Source: Candidatus Gastranaerophilales bacterium (GTDB lineage Bacteria > Cyanobacteriota > Vampirovibrionia > Gastranaerophilales > Gastranaerophilaceae). From it: a stretch of 6,560 bases of DNA. The notes beneath the pieces were generated by a model. The model was not told where the DNA came from. It saw nothing but the letters and a program-made list of their open reading frames with translations, and ran no database searches. Both the position numbers and the translations under genes were made by a program. The stretch spans positions 1 through 6,560 of the forward strand of contig CANQLK010000097.1 of assembly GCA_947624665.1 (NCBI GenBank), written 5' to 3'. Of the stretch, positions 1 to 4,992 are shown piece by piece. Within the stretch, counting starts at the first letter, position 1. Every line of letters begins with the position of its first letter.

Positions 1-748
1 GGTCAACAGACATACACCTGATTTTTCTGTAATTTTCATCAATAAATTTAATACATTTAGCCTTATCAAGTTTAATAGCGGAAAATAAAAAATCGCTATT
101 ATTATCAATAGGATTACCCTCCCAAATATATTCATAGTCAAGAATGTTACGTTCTTTACATCTGTTAGCTTCATCAACTAATTTTTGAGGGCAATGTTTA
201 TTATCATAATAATTAATTTTAATATGCAGACAATCATCTCTGGCAACGAATTCGGAATAAACAGGATCTTTGCGCAAAAGTCTGTTCATAGTAAAAATCA
301 CAATAGAGTTTTTCTTTCTGATGGTAGGAATTATTATATCCAAAGTAGACTTTGTAATAGCCTGAGCTTCGTCAATCCAAAGGATATCAATGCCTTCAAG
401 ACCTTTAATATTAACTCTGCCCTGTTCTTTAAATCCTTTAAATATAATACTGGAGCCGCTGCAATTATGATTTATTTTATTCGACTTTATAGAGAAATTT
501 AAGTTATAATCAAGAATTAAATCTTTAAAAATTTTATAAACACTGTCGGAAATAGAAGCCTGAGTTTCTCTACCGCAGCAGACCCTGACATTCCGTTTTT
601 CAGATAGCCATAGAATTAATCTGGCAATACTTTGAGATTTGCCACCACCCCTTCCTCCTTCTATTAAAAAGTAATTAAAGTTATTAATATTAGTAATTAA
701 AGGTATTAACTTATCAGGAATATTTAAAATTTCAGGTAATTCAATCAT
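1..748 (-). CDS. terL: Phage terminase large subunit, 3' part beyond window edge
   Basis: This is the ATPase/nuclease motor that packages phage DNA into proheads. I translated the minus strand from an ATG at 748-746 and obtained 249 open codons before the window edge, so only the N-terminal ATPase half is present. Residues 31-38 read GGRGGGKS, a terminase-type Walker A. Residues 122-129 read ILWIDEAQ, a Walker B with the catalytic Asp-Glu. Residues 151-156 (IFTMNR) fit the coupling motif (motif III) region that follows it. The last visible residues (MSVD) are where the C-terminal RNase H-like nuclease domain should begin with its first Asp. This order matches the Terminase_3/PBSX XtmB type. 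The start overlaps the stop of the upstream small gene by 8 nt, which implies translational coupling. The ATPase half has no frameshift, so the gene looks functional. The family call is firm; the exact subfamily is not. Confidence 0.93.
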   Translation of the reverse strand, partial: MIELPEILNIPDKLIPLITNINNFNYFLIEGGRGGGKSQSIARLILWLSEKRNVRVCCGRETQASISDSVYKIFKDLILDYNLNFSIKSNKINHNCSGSSIIFKGFKEQGRVNIKGLEGIDILWIDEAQAITKSTLDIIIPTIRKKNSIVIFTMNRLLRKDPVYSEFVARDDCLHIKINYYDNKHCPQKLVDEANRCKERNILDYEYIWEGNPIDNNSDFLFSAIKLDKAKCIKFIDENYRKIRCMSVD

Positions 749-1043
749 CACAGTTATCCGAACAGGGGTTATCTCCTACATTAATTTGCAGTTCATTACC
801 GTCAATAATAACGCTGCCCATAATATTAATATTCGGAGCAGATTTATCTTTTTCACAATATAAACCGCATAACTTTCCTTTTAATTCTTCTGCTTTTAAA
901 AATAATGAAATATCAGGATTAATTTCATCATCTTTACCTTTTTTATTTAAAGCCATTTCTTGAACGGCTTTTAAATTTTCAAAAGAATCATTTTTAGAAT
1001 ATGTAATTTTATTAATATTATCTGTTTTCTTTTTTCGAACCAT
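741..1043 (-). CDS. Putative phage terminase small subunit (short form)
   Basis: A 100-residue protein directly upstream of terL and overlapping it by 8 nt, the usual place of the small terminase subunit, which recognises phage DNA and recruits TerL. Residues 49-63 (LFLKAEELKGKLCGL) resemble the helix near the TerS C-terminus in which a Leu-Gly-Lys-x-x-Gly pattern is common. Residues 70-93 (NINIMGSV, then a short strand ending INVGD) resemble the beta tail seen after that helix. What is odd is the size: many TerS proteins are 150-180 residues with an N-terminal helix-turn-helix, and the first 45 residues here are basic and polar with no clear HTH. The tail is acidic with two Cys (PCSDNCDD). 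The start is the ATG at 1043, with AAGG seven bases upstream. The call rests on position and a weak C-terminal likeness; it could be another small packaging accessory. Confidence 0.5.
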   Translation of the reverse strand: MVRKKKTDNINKITYSKNDSFENLKAVQEMALNKKGKDDEINPDISLFLKAEELKGKLCGLYCEKDKSAPNINIMGSVIIDGNELQINVGDNPCSDNCDD

Positions 1044-1060
1044 AATTTAACCTTGCGAAT

Positions 1061-1091
1061 AAAAGAAATACACACTATATGTGTGTATTTC
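1061..1091 (-). terminator. Perfect 11-bp hairpin with T tract between creD and terS
   Basis: Positions 1065-1075 (GAAATACACAC) and 1081-1091 (GTGTGTATTTC) are exact reverse complements around a 5-base TATAT centre. Read on the minus strand, the stem is followed at once by TTTTATT, as in a weak intrinsic terminator, and then by the terS-like ribosome site. It starts about 46 nt after the creD stop, so it could end creD transcription or reduce read-through into the packaging genes. The stem is AT-rich and would be weaker than the hairpin at 3516-3542. A repressor operator or RNase III processing site would look the same. Confidence 0.5.
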
Positions 1092-1136
1092 ATAAAGATT
1101 TTAAAAAAGGGTAAAGGATAGTTAAGAATAATTTAT

Positions 1137-2369
1137 TTAATTATCGTTATACCAGTTAACTTTACGAGTAACATACATAACGATGCAAAGTATTATAAAC
1201 AGACCAATACTGCCTATAATGAATGAGAATTCCTGAAGGAATAAAAGTATATATAGAAAAACGTATAAAAGAATAAATGACGAGAAAATAAAAACCGAAA
1301 AATATTTGTTTTTATGTGTTAAAACAAAATATGTATAACAGCTAATCATAGAAATAACCATAAAAGCGGAAGTGAAGTATGCAATATAGAACGGAATAAA
1401 TTCCGAGAAAGCAACCAATAAAAGATAGAATAAAAGTATTGCTGTAGCTATAATGCAATATTGAAGAGGATGTATTTTCTCTGATTCTTTAGATACAAGT
1501 TCAAAAATAAAATATATTAAAAAAGTCAAGCCAATAAAAAGAGAAGCATATTTTAAAGCTCTTTCGCTCATTCTGTAGTTATCGACGGGAACATTAAGCG
1601 AAACAACGGCTTTGTAGTCATAAAATCTGTTATGGTTTTCAGAATTAATAGGCTGATACCATTTAGCACTAAATTTATCACGCTCAATAGTGCTGGTAAC
1701 AGGCAATGTATCACCACTGAAAGAAGGATTGCCCCAGTTTCCCGAGATATTAACATTATTTTTCAATCCTGAAAATATTACAGAAATTTCACTTGTGCCT
1801 CTTATTTTATATTTAAATTCAAAAGGAACATTACCTGTTTTAAAATTATTTGTTAAAATGTTTTCAAAACTGTCAGAGTGAATTTTATTATTATCAAAAA
1901 GAATCAAAGGAGCTTCAATTAAACCTTTAGGATCTTTGATATCATAAGAAAGGATTAATTTTTTATCAGCAGATTTTTTAACAGCAGTTTTTTTATCAAT
2001 AATAAAGTCACCTTTTAAATCGACATCAGCGGTATAAACGGGGATATCAAAAATTCCTTTATGCCGCATTTCCGTATTAATTTTTATTGTTGCATAATAA
2101 TTATTGAGTTTAAAACATTCATCATTGTTTTTTTTGTTAACAGGACATAATTTTGGGGCAAAAATAATTTGATGAGCTGCCCAACTTTTCTCAATAAAGG
2201 TTTCGGCTTCTTGTTTATATTGTATCCTGTTGCCAATTATGCATGAGAGAATAAAAACAGGAATCAACAATATTAAAAACAGAACAATAAACATTCCTAA
2301 TTTTTTTATTTTCGGGTCGCCCCAAAACCTGTTAACATTTTTTCCAACCGTTAAATCATCATATTTCAT
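1137..2369 (-). CDS. creD: CreD-family inner-membrane protein
   Basis: A 410-residue membrane protein of the CreD family (E. coli CreD is about 450 residues). CreD is an inner-membrane protein induced by the CreBC two-component system; it supports envelope integrity and its overproduction gives colicin E2 tolerance. Its biochemical action is unknown. The protein has one membrane segment at about 25-46, a large extracytoplasmic domain at about 47-270, and five hydrophobic segments at about 274-292, 302-323, 327-350, 356-378 and 381-400. Family landmarks are visible: KGIFDIPVYTADVDLKGDF (104-122), NWGNPSFSGDTLP (211-223), PVDNYRMSERALKYASLFI (261-279), IHPLQY (299-304) and LFYLLLVAFSEFIPFYIAY (313-331). 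No membrane segment is missing. The start is the ATG at 2369 with AGGA eight bases upstream. It lies 26 nt after the 343-aa gene, so the two are probably cotranscribed. No creB or creC is in view, and the neighbourhood is phage-like, which is unusual for this gene. Confidence 0.92.
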   Translation of the reverse strand: MKYDDLTVGKNVNRFWGDPKIKKLGMFIVLFLILLIPVFILSCIIGNRIQYKQEAETFIEKSWAAHQIIFAPKLCPVNKKNNDECFKLNNYYATIKINTEMRHKGIFDIPVYTADVDLKGDFIIDKKTAVKKSADKKLILSYDIKDPKGLIEAPLILFDNNKIHSDSFENILTNNFKTGNVPFEFKYKIRGTSEISVIFSGLKNNVNISGNWGNPSFSGDTLPVTSTIERDKFSAKWYQPINSENHNRFYDYKAVVSLNVPVDNYRMSERALKYASLFIGLTFLIYFIFELVSKESEKIHPLQYCIIATAILLFYLLLVAFSEFIPFYIAYFTSAFMVISMISCYTYFVLTHKNKYFSVFIFSSFILLYVFLYILLFLQEFSFIIGSIGLFIILCIVMYVTRKVNWYNDN

Positions 2370-2395
2370 CTTTTTGTTCCTTTTTTTATATCCAA

Positions 2396-3427
2396 CTAAT
2401 TTAAATAAATAACAGCGATTTCAGAAGGTATTTTAACAAAATAAATAACGAAATACGGAATTAAATACCCTTCCGATTGAAGTTCATATCCTGCTTTAAC
2501 CAAAGGATTAGAACTGTTTTTATTAAAATCATAAATATCCGTAATGTATAATTCGACCTCGCCAGATGAATTTTTAGACATATTAATAATGTCAGCTTTG
2601 CCAATTGCATTATAGAAATTCATATCATTAAATTTTAAAGAATCATTAACAACTTTACCTTCATTTAATTCTTGGGCGTGTTGTTGAACTTTATATAAAA
2701 CGTCAAGATTAGAAGCAAGTTTTTTTGAAGCCGAAGAATCGGAGTTATAATATATACCTTTGATTTTATAGAGATTATAGTGACCGAGTTGTGAAACAAT
2801 TTTTGCAGATACTTTGTCACGCAAGGAATTATCAACCTGACTAACATTCTCATAAATTTTATGTTTTTGAGCATAAGGAGTACTTAAATAATTAGATTTT
2901 TTAGCCATTTCAAGATTTTCAGCCGATTCTTCAAACCCGAAATTTTTTTCGATTTCAACTCGCTTGTCATTTTGTTTGATAATTTTTTCAGCAACTTTAA
3001 CGATATTATCATCCAAAGAATTTTTTGTTTTGTGATAAAAATTTAAAGGATTTGGTTTGAATTGTTCAATTTTTGTCAAACTTTTAGATTTATCGGAATT
3101 ATTATTTGCGGATAAATTTTTATTTGGTTTATAAACGTGATTAAGTTTTTGAATATTCTGAGCATTTTGAGCGGAATCAGCGATAAGAACGGAATTATTT
3201 TGAGAATAATCTAAAGGCAAATAATTGAGGGAGTTATTATATATATCAACCGAACCATCATCAAATAGATTAACAGATTTATTTTCGGGGTAACGAAAAA
3301 TCATTTCCGCCCTATATTTATTTTTATCGTAAGTATTTTCATTTTTGAAAAAAGAAAGCGGAGTATCATTGGCAGGCATGCCCAAACCAACATATTCGTC
3401 AAATAAATTTTTATTTTTTTTCAACAA
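2396..3427 (-). CDS. Unknown 343-aa protein with C-terminal DxYDF motif; possible toxin-like domain
   Basis: I do not recognise this protein over its full length. It has no signal peptide and no membrane segment. Residues 1-140 are Asn-, Lys- and Ser-rich and look mostly disordered; residues 140-210 are predominantly helical and charged. Residues 210-343 look like a folded domain: LGHYNLYKIKGIYY (214-227), AIGKADI (274-280), GEVELYITDIYDFNKN (289-304) and KAGYELQSEGYLIPYFVIYF (311-330). The DIYDF at 297-301 recalls the DxYDx5HR catalytic motif of colicin M, the lipid II-cleaving toxin, but Ser-Asn (306-307) stand where His-Arg should be. A related fold is possible; colicin M activity is not supported. 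The start is TTG at 3427, with AAAGGA seven bases upstream; a second TTG follows directly, and I see no better ATG. It is the first gene of a two-gene unit with creD. A virion-associated or structural phage protein is an alternative. Confidence 0.8.
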   Translation of the reverse strand: MLKKNKNLFDEYVGLGMPANDTPLSFFKNENTYDKNKYRAEMIFRYPENKSVNLFDDGSVDIYNNSLNYLPLDYSQNNSVLIADSAQNAQNIQKLNHVYKPNKNLSANNNSDKSKSLTKIEQFKPNPLNFYHKTKNSLDDNIVKVAEKIIKQNDKRVEIEKNFGFEESAENLEMAKKSNYLSTPYAQKHKIYENVSQVDNSLRDKVSAKIVSQLGHYNLYKIKGIYYNSDSSASKKLASNLDVLYKVQQHAQELNEGKVVNDSLKFNDMNFYNAIGKADIINMSKNSSGEVELYITDIYDFNKNSSNPLVKAGYELQSEGYLIPYFVIYFVKIPSEIAVIYLN

Positions 3428-3448
3428 AGCAAAATCCTTTCTTTATAT

Positions 3449-3478
3449 ATAATACAACATTTTAATTTTTTTAGGCTA
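3449..3478 (-). promoter_or_regulatory. Weak candidate promoter for the 343-aa/creD unit
   Basis: On the minus strand TATTAT (3454-3449) differs from the -10 consensus at one base and lies 21 bases before the TTG start, which would give a leader of about 15 nt with AAAGGA in it. No good -35 hexamer lies at the right distance; the nearest sequences are AGCCTA and TTAGCC. The argument that a promoter is needed here is mainly contextual, since a strong terminator lies just upstream. Confidence 0.3.
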
Positions 3479-3510
3479 ACATATTTACCTATATTAAATT
3501 TTTGTAACAT

Positions 3511-3542
3511 TTAAGAAAAAGCAGCGGTTTAATACCGCTGCT
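3511..3542 (-). terminator. Strong intrinsic terminator, minus strand
   Basis: Arms AGCAGCGG (3520-3527) and CCGCTGCT (3535-3542) pair perfectly, and a further T-A pair closes a five-base loop. On the minus strand the stem is followed by TTTTTCTTAA. It has the high-GC stem and U-run of a Rho-independent terminator, and it stands out in this AT-rich region. It would end transcripts coming from the 125-aa gene and its leader, and so insulate the 343-aa/creD unit downstream. Confidence 0.85.
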
Positions 3543-3765
3543 GCAGTTGGAATGAACCTGTAAAAGATTATTAATAGGGTTTAGATTACATAATTTTGTG
3601 TAAATCCAAGCTGTAAATAAATTTTATAAGTTTCAAATATCAAAAAGAAAGATACGTAAAGAAATTAACGGATGTGGGGATAATTAATCCCCAACCCGAT
3701 TGAAAAGAGAGGCAATTTTTTGTTAAAAAAAAGATAAACTTTCAATTTAATCTAGCGTCGCAAAA

Positions 3766-4143
3766 TTATACATTTTCTTGATTAATAACCTTAACCAATT
3801 TTTTCATGCCGTTAAAGTCAACGGCATATTGGTAAATATTACCTTTTTTATCCTGTTTATTTACACCGAAATTAAATCCGGAAGCTGATTTTACACCCGT
3901 ATTTAATTTAACCTCCTGCCAAGCTCCGTTTTTCAAATTAATTAAATATCTGCTCAGTTGTCTTTTTTGCAGTTTTTTAGTTTTAAATTTTTTTGTTCGA
4001 ACATTATACTGAGAAAGTTCTGCGGTAATTTTGCCGCAAACGTTACAAACAATAATATCCAATCTTCTGTTTGTAAACTTATAGTCGGACAATAAATATA
4101 CGGATTTAAAGGGTTTTTGAAATTTCCCGCAGCAATATATCAT
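3766..4143 (-). CDS. Hypothetical basic protein with paired cysteines
   Basis: I do not recognise this 125-residue protein. The N-terminus carries two Cys-Gly knuckle-like sites, CCGK (4-7) and CNVCGK (33-38), an arrangement compatible with a small zinc-binding fold, although the first site lacks the usual CxxC spacing. Residues 49-66 are strongly basic (RTKKFKTKKLQKRQLSRY), which suggests nucleic-acid contact. The C-terminal half (NTGVKSASGFNFGVNKQ at 81-97, then YQYAVDF at 104-110) looks like beta structure. The only usable start is the ATG at 4143: an in-frame TGA lies 36 nt upstream with no ATG, GTG or TTG between. A GGGGAG sits 12 bases before the ATG, a longer spacing than usual and inside a predicted RNA structure. 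The gene lies between rlmH and a strong terminator and is probably a single-gene transcript. It may be a cargo or regulatory gene at the edge of the phage-like island. Confidence 0.6.
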   Translation of the reverse strand: MIYCCGKFQKPFKSVYLLSDYKFTNRRLDIIVCNVCGKITAELSQYNVRTKKFKTKKLQKRQLSRYLINLKNGAWQEVKLNTGVKSASGFNFGVNKQDKKGNIYQYAVDFNGMKKLVKVINQENV

Positions 4144-4305
4144 AGAACAAAACCACTCCCCGTGACTTAGCGAATACGGTCACCATTTTCAGCCTTTCCA
4201 TGCGGAATGCATTTGTGGTTTTCTACCGTAAGTCAATAAACTTACTAATTCAGCACGTGCCTACTAATCGAAAACCAAGCCTACTAAGGTCTTAATTCAA
4301 ATCAC
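4144..4305 (-). ncRNA. Structured leader RNA with alternative pairings (candidate cis-regulator)
   Basis: A noncoding segment, clearly GC-richer than its flanks, lies between a good promoter and the 125-aa start. Helices seen include an 8-bp closing pair (4149-4156 with 4215-4222, AAAACCAC and GTGGTTTT), GTGAC/GTCAC (4162-4166 with 4179-4183), ATGC/GCAT (4200-4203 with 4209-4212), GTAAGT/ACTTAC (4228-4233 with 4240-4245) and the palindrome GCACGTGC (4253-4260). The 4217-4223 segment can instead pair over 7 bp with 4270-4276 (GAAAACC), which excludes the closing helix. That helix sits directly between the GGGGAG ribosome-site candidate and the ATG. I could not match it to a riboswitch class I know, such as TPP, SAM, cobalamin, c-di-GMP, THF or Mn. 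Confidence 0.5.
4243..4287. repeat. Three TACTAA direct repeats at 19-20 bp spacing
   Basis: TACTAA begins at 4243, 4262 and 4282. The second and third copies share a longer GCCTACTAA (from 4259 and 4279). The spacing is close to two helical turns, so a protein could bind all three on one face of the DNA. The same bases lie inside the transcribed leader, where the repeats read UUAGUA. Confidence 0.6.
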
Positions 4306-4311
4306 ATTTTT

Positions 4312-4340
4312 ATAGTAACATATTTTTTCTAAAATGTCAT
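4312..4340 (-). promoter_or_regulatory. Sigma70-like promoter for the leader and 125-aa gene
   Basis: On the minus strand ATGACA (4340-4335) matches the -35 consensus in five of six bases. Exactly 17 bases later comes TACTAT (4317-4312), a four-of-six match to the -10. Transcription would begin near 4305 and give a leader of about 160 nt before the ATG at 4143. Confidence 0.55.
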
Positions 4341-4350
4341 ACAATTAAGC

Positions 4351-4372
4351 GTAACATTTTACATTTTGTTAC
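4351..4372. repeat. AT-rich inverted repeat GTAACA...TGTTAC
   Basis: GTAACA (4351-4356) and TGTTAC (4367-4372) form an inverted repeat around ten AT-rich bases, and ACATTTT occurs three times between 4354 and 4377. It lies just upstream of the leader promoter and downstream of rlmH. It could be an operator or a bidirectional weak hairpin, or simply low-complexity sequence. Confidence 0.35.
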
Positions 4373-4406
4373 ATTTTTATGTAAATATTTTTTATTTTTT
4401 ACATCA

Positions 4407-4877
4407 TTATCTATGATATTGTTCGTTTGAATTAATCTTAAATGCACGATAAATTTGTTCGGTTAAAATCAACCTTATCATTTGATGAGTAAAAGTCATA
4501 GCAGAGAAACTCAACTTAAACGAAGCCAAATCTGATACTTTTTTATGTAATCCGTTAGCTCCTCCGATGATAAATACAACATCATTTACACCATCATTTG
4601 CAATATCATGTAATTTTTTTGCAAAATCTACAGATGATAATGATTTACCGTTTATTTCCAATGTAATTACATAAGAATTTGGTTTTATAAACTGAATAAT
4701 TTTAAGAGCTTCGGTTTCTTTATATTTTTCGTATAAATCCTCTTCAAGAATAGGTTCGGGTTGAACTTCCGTCACGGAAAAAGAGCAATACGGACGCAGT
4801 CTTTTTTGGTATTCTGCCAGAGCATCTTTAAAATACTGTTCTTTAATTTTTCCTACAGCAATAATTTTTATATTCAT
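4407..4877 (-). CDS. rlmH: 23S rRNA (pseudouridine-1915-N3)-methyltransferase
   Basis: RlmH is a small SPOUT (trefoil-knot) enzyme that uses S-adenosylmethionine to methylate N3 of pseudouridine 1915 in helix 69 of 23S rRNA; it acts as a homodimer on assembled 70S ribosomes. The 156 residues match the usual 155-160. Seen in the sequence are the N-terminal MNIKIIAVGKIKEQYF, the SAM-binding FIIGGANG (102-109) in the knot, and the signature LSFSAMTFTHQMIRLILTEQIYRAF (122-146), ending in the expected Tyr-His-Arg tail. The start is the ATG at 4877. There is no ribosome site in the few bases between a TATAAT box and this ATG. The gene is intact to its stop, and foreign-looking DNA begins just after it, as with staphylococcal SCC elements, which insert at the end of this same gene. 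It is a housekeeping gene and the left-most clear chromosomal gene here. Confidence 0.96.
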   Translation of the reverse strand: MNIKIIAVGKIKEQYFKDALAEYQKRLRPYCSFSVTEVQPEPILEEDLYEKYKETEALKIIQFIKPNSYVITLEINGKSLSSVDFAKKLHDIANDGVNDVVFIIGGANGLHKKVSDLASFKLSFSAMTFTHQMIRLILTEQIYRAFKINSNEQYHR

Positions 4878-4883
4878 AGAGAT

Positions 4884-4913
4884 ATTATATAAAAATAGAT
4901 TGAGATTAGTAAA
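4884..4913 (-). promoter_or_regulatory. Candidate rlmH promoter, possibly leaderless
   Basis: A perfect TATAAT on the minus strand (4889-4884) follows a TTTACT (4913-4908) with an 18-base spacer. Only six bases separate the -10 box from the rlmH ATG, so the transcript would start at or next to the start codon and carry no Shine-Dalgarno sequence. Confidence 0.5.
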
Positions 4914-4992
4914 ATGTTTTTTACGTTTTATTCAAAAGAAGATGAATTTAAGTTAGAATTTTTCATGTGAAGTACACTAAACGGAGAAAAAG

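Larger units (their letters stand above)
3428..3765. other. Noncoding stretch holding a hairpin and a terminator
   Basis: This is a 338-bp stretch with no convincing gene on either strand; ATGs such as those at 3552 and around 3590 are followed at once by stops. From the right it holds an A/T-run segment (about 3716-3732), a 7-bp hairpin with arms TGGGGAT (3675-3681) and ATCCCCA (3687-3693) and no T tract after it on either strand, an AT-rich stretch, and the terminator at 3516-3542. The final 80 bp carries the presumed promoter and ribosome site of the 343-aa gene. The space between the 125-aa stop and the terminator (about 225 nt) could be a long 3' UTR or a separate small RNA on the minus strand. 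Confidence 0.6.

Noticed and set aside
185..502. Open frame of 105 codons on the plus strand
   Set aside because: It lies opposite terL, whose minus-strand reading has intact Walker motifs. It has no ribosome site, and its product is low-complexity and resembles nothing.
2396..3427. Annotating the 343-aa protein as a colicin M-type bacteriocin
   Set aside because: The catalytic His-Arg that follows DxYD is absent, the protein lacks the receptor and translocation landmarks of colicins, and one short motif is not enough for a functional name.
3675..3693. TGGGGAT/ATCCCCA hairpin as a terminator
   Set aside because: No T tract follows the stem on either strand, so it is described only as a hairpin within the noncoding stretch.
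4144..4305. Naming the leader as a known riboswitch, tracrRNA, omega RNA or group II intron fragment
   Set aside because: I compared it from memory with several class consensus motifs and found no match; there is no cas, tnpB or reverse transcriptase gene in the window.
4230..4380. CRISPR-like array from the TACTAA and ACATTTT repeats
   Set aside because: The repeats are only 6-9 bases, the spacing is too short for spacers, and no cas genes are present.
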